From the NCBI RefSeq assembly GCF_001562055.1, contig NZ_LLWE01000027.1, positions 186,001 through 250,000 of the forward strand: DNA of 64,000 nucleotides. The letters run 5' to 3'. A model generated the notes under the pieces. It saw only the letters and a program-made list of their open reading frames with translations, was not told the origin of the DNA and did no database searches. Shown here piece after piece: positions 1 to 7,705 of this stretch; positions within the stretch are counted from its first letter, which is position 1, and every line of letters begins with the position of its first letter. Source of the stretch: Polycladidibacter stylochi. Lineage in GTDB: Bacteria > Pseudomonadota > Alphaproteobacteria > Rhizobiales > Stappiaceae. The position numbers were made by a program, and so were the translations under genes.

Positions 1-415
1 CGCTGGTGACACGAAGTGTGATTTTACCGTCATCCAGAAGTAGGCGGTGGCCTTCTTGCAAACTACCAAGAATTTCTGGGTGTGGCAGGTAAACGCGGTT
101 GACGTTTCCTGGAGTTTCATCATTGTCCAATGTAAAAGTCGCGCCATTTTCCAGCATGACTTTTTCATCGTTCTCAAAGGTACCGACACGCAGTTTAGGG
201 CCCTGCAAGTCTGCCAAAATACCAATTGGACGACCAACTTCCTTCTCTACGCCACGGATTGTATTCACCAAGTTGTTCAGCACTTCATGGCTGGAATGGC
301 TCATGTTAATCCGGAAAACGTCTGCACCAGCTTGCCACAATTTCTTGATTGTGGCGCCATCTGATGATGAAGGGCCGAGTGTTGCTAGGATTTTGACCCG
401 TCTATTTCGCTTCAT
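1..415 (-). CDS. pyk: Pyruvate kinase, N-terminal part (runs off the window)
   Basis: The minus strand opens with MKRNRRVKILATLGPSSSDG and continues through GADVFRINMSHSS and ILADLQGPKLRVG, the classic N-terminal barrel segments of pyruvate kinase with the substrate and K+ binding R-x-N-x-S signature. The enzyme transfers phosphate from phosphoenolpyruvate to ADP, the last step of glycolysis. About 138 codons are present; the rest lies beyond base 1. The ATG at 415-413 overlaps the TGA of the upstream DUF1036 gene (ATGA), so translation is probably coupled. The identification is secure; the reading was made directly on the reverse complement because the ORF is cut by the window edge. Confidence 0.95.
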   Translation of the reverse strand, partial: MKRNRRVKILATLGPSSSDGATIKKLWQAGADVFRINMSHSSHEVLNNLVNTIRGVEKEVGRPIGILADLQGPKLRVGTFENDEKVMLENGATFTLDNDETPGNVNRVYLPHPEILGSLQEGHRLLLDDGKITLRVTS

Positions 416-900
416 CGTCCACCTGTTCCTTGCTCTACCGGCTCCGTCAGCTGGAGGGTCCAGCTGCTTTGCTCACCTGTATCTATTTCAAAGAAGCCTG
501 TTTTCTCGTAGCCACGAGCTAAACAGTCTCCAACGCCGTGAATGGTAAATTCTTTATTCGGTCGAACGCACATGTACGCTTTTCCGCTCCATTCATCAGC
601 ACTTTCGCTTTCTGTCGCGTAGATGTAAAAGTACCGTGACGCTAGATCACCTTTTACCAATGTCTCACAGCTGTTTTGTTTCACTTTCCACCAGCCTTCG
701 CTGACCCAGTCTGTGGCATCACGGTAACCGACTGCTACTTCCACCAGTCCTTCTGTTTTGTTACACAAACGAAAATCTGCCTGAGCAGAGACTGTCGATA
801 ACAACAGGCTGACGCCAACAACTAAATATATTCCAAACTTATGTTTTGTGCGCTCGGGGAGAGTTGAGGCGCGGGAGGTAAAGTCGTTGGTTGGTTTCAT
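412..900 (-). CDS. DUF1036 family exported protein
   Basis: This 162-residue protein has an N-terminal hydrophobic segment (about residues 23-41, ending in SAQA) that looks like a signal peptide or anchor. After it comes the DUF1036 core, beginning FRLCNKTEGLVEVAVGYRD and containing EGWWKVKQNSCETL, YFYIYA and the late Cys pair around MCVRPNKEFTIHGVGDC. Four cysteines suggest disulfides in the periplasm. DUF1036 proteins commonly sit immediately upstream of pyk in alphaproteobacteria, and here the stop overlaps the pyk start by four bases. The molecular function is unknown. The first 20 residues are polar, so the true start may be slightly downstream, though no better ATG was seen. Confidence 0.85.
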   Translation of the reverse strand: MKPTNDFTSRASTLPERTKHKFGIYLVVGVSLLLSTVSAQADFRLCNKTEGLVEVAVGYRDATDWVSEGWWKVKQNSCETLVKGDLASRYFYIYATESESADEWSGKAYMCVRPNKEFTIHGVGDCLARGYEKTGFFEIDTGEQSSWTLQLTEPVEQGTGGR

Positions 901-1878
901 ATCAATCTTTGTACAGCTACAACAGCAAGTTAATGCTGTTAGATTACGTCTGTGTCAACGCGACCAGACGACCATCTGGCTTTTGGTGACATACTTAATA
1001 ATAGCCGAATTGGCTGATGTAAAAGGGGCGTTAAGCCCAATTAGCGCTATTTGACGCCAATATGTTGGCATCATAATGATTTTCGAAGAAATTTGAGGCT
1101 TTTTTAATCAATTGCAATAATCGATTTTTAAGCGCTGTGGATACCGATAGGTATATCAGAATTGGGCTTGCAACTGTTTGTACTTGAAACAGTGCATCAC
1201 AGAATGCTTTTTTATGCCAATATATTGAAACCTATTTATTTTATGTATTTGTAAAATTTAAAAATGCTTAGAAAACATACGGTTGTTAGAATTACGGAGA
1301 TAATAAATAGAATTTTGATATTAGTTATTAATAGCTTCCAATAGTAAAGCAAGTTTTAGGGGAACAGTTTAATGTGAGAAATAATTATCCAATTAAGGCA
1401 TAAAGAAATAATAAAGTGCATTTGATGAAATCGAAATGACAAGTAAATCTCAATAGTCAGCATTGATTTGTTATTTCAATGCCTGGGTCTTGCGAAATAA
1501 TGCTTCAAACCAGTAAAATATATCAATAGGCATAGAAGCGCTGCCAAATCTTTAAGTATTGATGTTTTGCACGCATAAACGTGATTATATGCCACAGATT
1601 TCTCCTGTGTAAAATACTCTAAGTCATCATCTCATTTGCTAGCTTTGAAACCAATCGATTCTCTAGGGCTTGGTCGGAACTGCACAGACCGATGGCATTT
1701 GGTGGAATATAGGAATGTGGCGTTAATTTGCCATTTAATAGTTTTTACAGGGCAAAACACAGCTCAAAATGACAAGCTGTGAAGGAGCGATATTTGTGAT
1801 TTTCTTAGGTTGACCTAAGCGTGTTTCTCTGGCACGCAGTCACTTCTGAAACTATCGAACATTTAAGGATGCGCATAT
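901..1878. other. 978-base AT-rich gene-free stretch upstream of gapR
   Basis: No convincing open reading frame, tRNA or known RNA is visible here. The DNA is markedly richer in A and T than the flanking genes. Two inverted repeats lie in the last 130 bases before gapR: CACAGCT/AGCTGTG (1758-1764 and 1775-1781) and a perfect CTTAGGT-TG-ACCTAAG at 1804-1819. The stretch must hold promoters for the divergent DUF1036-pyk and gapR units, but I cannot place a confident -35/-10 pair. Its length makes an unannotated small RNA possible. Confidence 0.6.
1804..1819. promoter_or_regulatory. Perfect 7+7 palindrome, candidate operator for gapR
   Basis: CTTAGGT and ACCTAAG are exact reverse complements separated by two bases, the geometry of a dimeric regulator site. 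It lies about 60 bases before the gapR start codon, so it falls in the likely promoter or 5' untranslated region. The cognate factor is not known. Confidence 0.4.
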
Positions 1879-2148
1879 ATGACGGATCATGGCGGCGTTG
1901 CAGCAGACCATCTGCGATCATTTATCGAGAGAATCGAGCGTCTTGAAGAAGAAAAAAAAGTCATTGCTGATGACATTAAAGACGTATACGCAGAGGCTAA
2001 GGGTAACGGCTTTGATGTTAAAGTGATGCGGAAAATTATCTCTCTGCGGAAGCGGAAGCCGCATGAGCGTGAAGAAGAAGAAGCGGTAATGGAACTTTAC
2101 ATGCACGCATTGGGTATGCTTGCAGCTGCCGGTGAAGTGAACGCTTAA
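1879..2148 (+). CDS. gapR: GapR family nucleoid-associated protein (DUF2312)
   Basis: The 89-residue product contains [34 protein letters not shown] and [19 protein letters not shown], which is the conserved DUF2312 sequence. In Caulobacter GapR is a DNA-binding protein that recognises overtwisted AT-rich DNA ahead of polymerases and helps topoisomerases and chromosome segregation. The protein is a helical dimer or tetramer; residues about 10-50 form the dimerising coiled coil and the basic stretch RKRKP lies in the DNA-binding part. AAGGAT eight bases before the ATG is a usable ribosome site. The gene stands alone, closed by a strong terminator just downstream, after a long AT-rich upstream region. 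Confidence 0.95.
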   Translation: MTDHGGVAADHLRSFIERIERLEEEKKVIADDIKDVYAEAKGNGFDVKVMRKIISLRKRKPHEREEEEAVMELYMHALGMLAAAGEVNA

Positions 2149-2178
2149 AAATCTTTTTGTTACGCGTTTGAATAAGTA

Positions 2179-2205
2179 AAGGCCCCGCTTTCGCGGGGCC
2201 TTTTT
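2179..2205 (+). terminator. Rho-independent terminator of gapR
   Basis: GGCCCCGC (2181-2188) pairs perfectly with GCGGGGCC (2193-2200) around a TTTC loop, followed by TTTTT. It sits 30 bases after the gapR stop. Confidence 0.93.
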
Positions 2206-2242
2206 GTTGTAATGAAGTCGTTTTTCATGTTCTGCCATTTAT

Positions 2243-2345
2243 AGCAGTTTGCCACTTCTTAGAAGCACTCAAACTTCTTTAACCTATTGTTTTGAAGCGT
2301 ATTCTTACCCAAAAATCGGTGGGCACTTATCGGGAATACGCTCTA
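2243..2345 (+). repeat. 103-bp dispersed intergenic repeat, copy 1
   Basis: This segment aligns without gaps to 60657-60759; I count 84 identical positions of 103. The right half is bounded by GCGTATTC (2297-2304) and GAATACGC (2334-2341), so it can fold as a hairpin. The left half carries a weaker pair around CAGTTTG and CAAACTT. Its last three bases (CTA) supply the TAG stop codon of the minus-strand DUF882 gene. The look recalls short palindromic intergenic elements common in Rhizobiales-type genomes; that family link is from memory. Confidence 0.8.
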
Positions 2346-3875
2346 AGAGCTAAAGCTTGTTCTTTGATTGTAGTTGATCCACTTGATAGCTCTCCCACTA
2401 AATTTATTTTCATCTGCTATGAAGTGAAGCGGGGCATTGGATTGAGAGGTAAACAATAATGGATGTAATTTGGCTTGATCCGCAATAATATCATAATTGG
2501 TTCGTGGTTGCGGAAGTGATTTACTGTTTAATATCATTGCACTCGTGACTTGAGGTAGCGCGCTGTTGCTGATTTGGGGCCCCATTGCGTAATAGTGAAG
2601 GCTCTCAAAGTAAGAACTTGGTGTTTTAGTGGTTTTTACTGCAGGGGTTCTGGGAGCAGCGTTTTTTGTTTCTACTTGTGCAATAATGTCTGCAATTGAG
2701 TTGCCGTGTTGCGTCGGTGCATAGGCAAGCTGAATTGAAGCCGGGTTCGAGGGGTTATTACCTGCTTCACGCTTTTGCCCGTTTGGTATTGGCATTTTGT
2801 GATTGGCACTTAAAGAAGAGACTTGTAACGGCTTGTCTATAGTGTGCAAGCTTGGCTTCAACTTTGGCATTCGCGCGACAAGAACTACACTAGCCGCTTT
2901 TTTAGGTTCTTTTGAATAAAGGGCTGCACCTCGTACGAGCGCTTCCGGCTTTTCTCTCGTATTTGCTGAGGCAATCACAATGGGTTTATATGCTTGTTTT
3001 GCCTTAGGTAGCGCAGCTACTGATACGTTATTAAGGCTAGACTTATTTTTTAGCTGTGCTCGCAAGCCAGGATCGGGCTGCTTTTGTGTTTTCTTTTGCT
3101 GTGCCTCTTCTTTAGAGCCAGAGAACAAGCGACTTAAGAAAGACCCACTATCATTATCGGCATAGCTGCGCGATCTTGTATGGCCATTTCTTTTTATTTC
3201 GGCAAGGGCATAGCTATAGCCTTTTAGTGGCTTACCATCGGTTGGTACATGTATTGTGCGCCCTTTGGGGAATACTTTCTTCAACTGCGCACGCGTCATG
3301 CGTGGCCAGTGGCGAACAGAACCGGTATCCATATGAACAAAGGGGGTATTTGATCTTGGATAATAACCAACACCTCCCACATGTTCTCTCAGGCCATAGG
3401 CACGGAGTTTTGCTGTACTCACGCCAGGAATGAAAAAGTCCATGGCATGGCCTTTGGTATGCTGCGAGTTTTTGGCCACACCGCGAGAACGTTTGCGAAG
3501 CATGTTGTTTGTGGTTAAAGAGCGATAACCTGACACAACATGTATATACTTTTTAGAGCCCGACTTTTTGTAGACATCATAAATTAAATCAAATAGCTCG
3601 GGGTCCATTTTGGTGGCTTCATTACGCCGCCAATCGCGTAGGAAATGATTTAATTTACGTAGAGCAGCTTTATCGTAACGGCCATTACGCTTAAAGGTGA
3701 TACTCGCGCGTTCTTTGGTATGGGTATTGTAGAGCTTTAGGGTTTTTGTGGAGGCATAGCCAACTTGGGGTGCAAGCAGAAAGCAAAGCATGATGATGAA
3801 CATCATGCCTATTGCATTTTTGCCCCTGCGTTTCATTTCAGTTGAAGCAACCGTATCCCGAATGTGCCAGTGCAT
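2343..3875 (-). CDS. DUF882 / peptidase M15-like exported protein
   Basis: The 510-residue protein has a signal peptide or anchor (hydrophobic about 23-41) and then a DUF882 (YcbK-like) M15 domain spanning roughly residues 45-195. Putative zinc ligands are visible: SQHTKGHAMD (H139, D146) and VHMDTG (H181, D183), with the VVSGYRS segment typical of the family. Such enzymes are thought to cleave or trim peptidoglycan peptide cross-links in the periplasm. The remaining 300 residues are low-complexity, rich in K, P, S and A, with no recognised domain. It lies on the same strand as the L,D-transpeptidase upstream. The start could also be Met14; GAGAAAAG before the chosen ATG favours Met1. The stop lies inside the repeat element. 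Confidence 0.85.
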   Translation of the reverse strand: MHWHIRDTVASTEMKRRGKNAIGMMFIIMLCFLLAPQVGYASTKTLKLYNTHTKERASITFKRNGRYDKAALRKLNHFLRDWRRNEATKMDPELFDLIYDVYKKSGSKKYIHVVSGYRSLTTNNMLRKRSRGVAKNSQHTKGHAMDFFIPGVSTAKLRAYGLREHVGGVGYYPRSNTPFVHMDTGSVRHWPRMTRAQLKKVFPKGRTIHVPTDGKPLKGYSYALAEIKRNGHTRSRSYADNDSGSFLSRLFSGSKEEAQQKKTQKQPDPGLRAQLKNKSSLNNVSVAALPKAKQAYKPIVIASANTREKPEALVRGAALYSKEPKKAASVVLVARMPKLKPSLHTIDKPLQVSSLSANHKMPIPNGQKREAGNNPSNPASIQLAYAPTQHGNSIADIIAQVETKNAAPRTPAVKTTKTPSSYFESLHYYAMGPQISNSALPQVTSAMILNSKSLPQPRTNYDIIADQAKLHPLLFTSQSNAPLHFIADENKFSGRAIKWINYNQRTSFSS

Positions 3876-4137
3876 ATACTTTTCTCATATTTAGCAGCAT
3901 GTAACCCCTAGGGTAAAATATTCGCTTATTGGTTAACGAGTGTTTACCATGGTGTTGTTTTCGAGATTTATTATTCTACTAGGCATTGGCCAAGCTTGAA
4001 AAAGCAACAATTACTGATTTTTTTTGAAATACTTAAATATCACAACTTAATGATGTAAGTTAATGTGAATCTATGTGGAGCGTGGTTGGAAACCTCCATA
4101 TTCCATCGCAAATGATTATGTAAAATTCATTAGATAG

Positions 4138-5772
4138 CTATAGTTTTAGAAATCGATACAGTTTTTTATTATGGTTATATATGTCGGGCCTACGTTGTAG
4201 TTGCCCCTTCTCATCAACGAAGGCGGTGAAGTAGCCGATGTACACCGGTATTTGTTTGGCAAAGTCAAAACGGCGTTCTTTTTTGCCCAAAGTTTTTCGG
4301 ATCATTTTACTGTTAATGTTCTTTTGAAAGCCCACGAGCGCATCTGCAAAAGCAAGAGGGCGATGAATGCGAATACAGCCATGCGAAAAGGCGCGTTCGG
4401 ATCGTCTAAATAATGACTTCGAGGGTGTGTCGTGCATGTAAACATTATGCCGATTGGGGAACATGAACTTAATTTGCCCAAGTGCGTTGCCACGTCCTGG
4501 CCGCTGGCGAATTCTGATCTTTTCAAATGATACACCTTCCCAGTTAATTCGGCTTGGCTTTATAATTTTCCCTTTTGCTACAATCTCATAGTTACCTTTT
4601 TTGAGGTACTCACTTGGGTCTTCCAAAATATCTGGCAGCATTTCTTTAGTCGCGATTGAGTAAGGAACATTCCAATAAGGATTGACAATAATATGTTCCA
4701 TTTTATCTGCAAAAATTGGCGTCTGGTGCTTTCTCTTACCCACAACGACTTTGGTTTGGTATACAGATTTATTGTTGTGTATGAGACGAACAGTAAACTC
4801 TGGAATATTTACTTGTAGATGCAAATTGCCAAGCTCTTTAGGCATCCAGCGCCAACGCTCCATATTGGCGATAACATCTTTAATCGGATCTGCCCCAGAT
4901 TTGGCATTAAGTGCCAACAGTGTTCTTGGTCCAATTACCCCATCAGGTTTTAAGGAGTTCTCACTTTGAAATTCCTTCACCCTCTCTTGCAGGTCTTTGG
5001 TGTAGATAAGCTCTTCACCTTTTGCGACCTCAAGTGAAAACCGATCTCGTAATAAGGCGATTCTCCTGTCTTTTTTAAAGGGGCGGATGAGCTTGCCACC
5101 TGGTATAACACTTGGGGTGTCGTGCTTTTGCGAGCGCAAAGTCGCCAGCTGTTGCTTAAGGTCCTGATAGCCTTTATGTGGCGGATTATAAGCTTGTAGT
5201 TTTACCTGTGGTGTCGTGCTGGTGGCTAGTTGTTCAAGCGCATCTATTGGATCAAGCTTGGCGGGTTTTAGCGTTATATTTTTTGAAAGACTACGAGGAT
5301 TAACTCGGCCACTATAAGCATCTTCAGCATACTTCAGCAGCGACTGAGTTAGCCTTAACTCAGCAATTGAAAGGCTGTACTTATTGATCCTATAATTGTG
5401 TCCTAGTGTTTTGTTGGGGGTTGGGTAGTCATCGGTGTTCAGCCCCTCTTCGGAAGCCTTCGCCAACTGTTCTACCAAGCTGGCAGCATGTTTGGATAGC
5501 TTTCCATTTTTAACCCAAATCGGCTGATATCCACGATTTTCATAGAATAGCTTTACAGCTGCAAAATCCCGTCTGTCCCGAAAAGCCGTGTTATGCTCAT
5601 TGCCGTGAAGTGCTTTGGCGATGTAATGACGAAGACTACCCTTTGATATAAAAAGCGGGGTTTCTGAACTGAAATGCGTCAGGATGTCAGGAGCTGCAGA
5701 CGCATTATTACTAAAAAGTGCAAATGCTGTAAGAGCAATATAAAAAGTGCCTTTTATAATCTGGCTGGACAT
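4138..5772 (-). CDS. L,D-transpeptidase, YcbB/LdtD type
   Basis: The 544-residue precursor starts with a signal peptide (cleavage near ASA-AP, residue 27). An N-terminal scaffold domain is followed by a peptidoglycan-binding motif at about 258-290 (LQERVKEFQ, PDGVIGPRTLLALN) and a YkuD catalytic domain at about 315-480. The catalytic signature FSHGCIRI places His464 and nucleophile Cys466; the conserved YMHDTP histidine is His447. The family makes 3-3 cross-links between meso-diaminopimelate residues of peptidoglycan stems in the periplasm. Length and architecture match the large YcbB group rather than the small ErfK group. AGGTAA precedes the ATG. Position next to a DUF882 peptidase suggests joint wall remodelling, an inference. 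Confidence 0.93.
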   Translation of the reverse strand: MSSQIIKGTFYIALTAFALFSNNASAAPDILTHFSSETPLFISKGSLRHYIAKALHGNEHNTAFRDRRDFAAVKLFYENRGYQPIWVKNGKLSKHAASLVEQLAKASEEGLNTDDYPTPNKTLGHNYRINKYSLSIAELRLTQSLLKYAEDAYSGRVNPRSLSKNITLKPAKLDPIDALEQLATSTTPQVKLQAYNPPHKGYQDLKQQLATLRSQKHDTPSVIPGGKLIRPFKKDRRIALLRDRFSLEVAKGEELIYTKDLQERVKEFQSENSLKPDGVIGPRTLLALNAKSGADPIKDVIANMERWRWMPKELGNLHLQVNIPEFTVRLIHNNKSVYQTKVVVGKRKHQTPIFADKMEHIIVNPYWNVPYSIATKEMLPDILEDPSEYLKKGNYEIVAKGKIIKPSRINWEGVSFEKIRIRQRPGRGNALGQIKFMFPNRHNVYMHDTPSKSLFRRSERAFSHGCIRIHRPLAFADALVGFQKNINSKMIRKTLGKKERRFDFAKQIPVYIGYFTAFVDEKGQLQRRPDIYNHNKKLYRFLKL

Positions 5773-5878
5773 TTTTTTATTACCTGAAGTTTTTTTTAAA
5801 ATAACTTAGGTACAATTAACACAAAAATATCACTATATAAAATTGTAAATAATCTAAAGTCACTTAACTAACTGAGAA

Positions 5879-7420
5879 TTATTCATTAGCATTTATCGAG
5901 TTTTTTGTTTCTATCTTATAGTCTTTGATCTTCCTGTAGAGTGTAGATCTTCCTATTCCAAGTCTTTTTGCTACCAAAGACATTTTAAATGCATAGTGAT
6001 CAAGTGCTGTTTGGATCAATTCTTTTTCAACTTCCGTAATTGAACGGATATGGCCTTCACCATTTAAAATACGCAGAAAGCCAAATAGAGGGGTCTCATC
6101 CTCGACTAGAGTTGATGGTTGAATATTGGCAACCTGCATTTCTTGAGGGGGCGTACTCTTTAAATACCGGCTATTTACTTCAGCCTTCTCATTGGGAGCA
6201 TGAAATGATTCTGGCTTAATGCTGTCACTATTATTTTCAAGAGCCTGTTGGACCTGAGGGAAGTCATTGGGTAAAAGTTGAGGGCCATCGCTTAAAATAA
6301 CCGCACGGAAAACGGCATTTTCAAATTGCCGAATGTTACCTGGCCAATCATAACTTTTGAGCAGTTCGAATGTTTCACTCGTAGCACCAGAAATATATAG
6401 TTTGTTTTCTTCAGCCGCAAAACGAGCCACAAATGTTCTTAGTAATTCGGGAATATCTTCAAGCCTATCTTTGAGTGGAGGAACCCAAATTGGATAGACG
6501 TTCAGGCGGTAGTAAAGGTCTTCCCTAAAGTTGCCTTCCTTTACTTGGTCCAGCAGTCTGCGATTTGTTGCGGAGATCAGACGAAAATCACACTGTATTG
6601 GTTTTCGGGCGCCGACAGGTTCGACTTCGCCTTCTTGTATCGCCCTTAATAATTTGACTTGTATGTCTAAAGACAGTTCTCCCACTTCATCAAGGAACAG
6701 AGTTCCGCCATTAGCTTCTTGAAATTTGCCACTGTGTTTTTCGTGGGCTCCTGTGAAAGCGCCTTTTTCATGGCCGAAAAGTATTGATTCCACCAAATGG
6801 TCTGGGATCGCACCGCAATTAACGGTGATAAATGGCTTGTTTTTTCTATCGCTGCTACCTTGAATTGCCCTTGCAATCAGCTCTTTACCAACGCCAGATT
6901 CGCCTTCAATTAAAATGGGTATCGTTGATTTCGCAGCCCGCTCTCCTAGCCTTAAAACCCGTTCCATGGCTTCAGATCGTGTCACTAGGCTTTTGAAAGT
7001 GAGTGTTCCATTATTTTTTTGGTGCAGACGGGTAAGTTCACCCTGGAGAGCCGAATAATTAAGCAAGTTTCGTATTGAGATGCGCAATCGCTCAGAACTT
7101 ACCGGCTTGACAAAAAAGTCTTGCGCACCTGCTCTCATTGCTTCAACAACCCTATCAATTCCCCCATGAGCTGTTTGTACAATGACGGGGATTGTTGTTT
7201 TTTCTGCTCTCAGTTTTGTTAGGAATTCAATGCCATCAATTTCAGGCATAACGATATCAAGTATTATCAAGTCAATATCGTGGGAGGCTCTTCGAACTTC
7301 GTGCAGTGCCTCTGCGCCATTAACCGCTAAGAGAGTGTTATAGCCAAACTGCTTCAAGGCTTGATCCAGTAGTCTACGCTGTACGGGGTCATCATCCACA
7401 ATCAGAATGCGCTGGCTCAT
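5879..7420 (-). CDS. Sigma-54-dependent response regulator (NtrC family, TacA-like)
   Basis: The 513-residue protein has three domains: a receiver domain (1-120; acidic D9-D11, phosphoacceptor D55 in LIILDIVMP, T83, K105), a sigma-54 AAA+ domain (about 145-380; Walker A GESGVGKE at 173-180, GAFTGA at 220-225, GGTLFLDEVGEL Walker B) and a C-terminal Fis-type helix-turn-helix ending LGIGRSTLYRKIKDY. It should activate sigma-54 promoters when phosphorylated. The opening VDDDPVQRRLL resembles Caulobacter TacA, but orthology is only suggested. No histidine kinase is nearby, so the partner is elsewhere. GAGGAATAG precedes the ATG. About 70 residues between AAA+ and HTH look like a poorly conserved linker. 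Confidence 0.92.
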   Translation of the reverse strand: MSQRILIVDDDPVQRRLLDQALKQFGYNTLLAVNGAEALHEVRRASHDIDLIILDIVMPEIDGIEFLTKLRAEKTTIPVIVQTAHGGIDRVVEAMRAGAQDFFVKPVSSERLRISIRNLLNYSALQGELTRLHQKNNGTLTFKSLVTRSEAMERVLRLGERAAKSTIPILIEGESGVGKELIARAIQGSSDRKNKPFITVNCGAIPDHLVESILFGHEKGAFTGAHEKHSGKFQEANGGTLFLDEVGELSLDIQVKLLRAIQEGEVEPVGARKPIQCDFRLISATNRRLLDQVKEGNFREDLYYRLNVYPIWVPPLKDRLEDIPELLRTFVARFAAEENKLYISGATSETFELLKSYDWPGNIRQFENAVFRAVILSDGPQLLPNDFPQVQQALENNSDSIKPESFHAPNEKAEVNSRYLKSTPPQEMQVANIQPSTLVEDETPLFGFLRILNGEGHIRSITEVEKELIQTALDHYAFKMSLVAKRLGIGRSTLYRKIKDYKIETKNSINANE

Positions 7421-7705
7421 CTATTCCTCAAATATTAATGAGAGGGCTCTCTCAATTTGCTCGGTGAAAATAATTAGAAGTTATTACTGTATCATTTTGG
7501 ATCAATGCTAGGGACTTTAGGTAAACAAATACTTATATTCTCGGCTGCCTTTAAAGGAGAGTGCCAAGTCGTAATCTTGATTGTTGCAGTTTTAAAAAAT
7601 GACAGCATACTGAAACCAATATGAACAAAGACTGCTGCCCTGTGAGTAGCTTTTATTCTCGAAGAAGAACTTCGATCTTTGAGGCTTACAAAATTGGCTG
7701 GAAAA

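Noticed and set aside
1830-1845. TGGCACG resembling the -24 box of a sigma-54 promoter before gapR
   Set aside because: The matching -12 GC element is missing (CACTTC at the expected spacing).
3933-3947. TTAA-N7-TTAC resembling a CtrA site upstream of the DUF882 gene
   Set aside because: One half-site is imperfect, and such AT-rich matches are expected by chance; no CtrA evidence.
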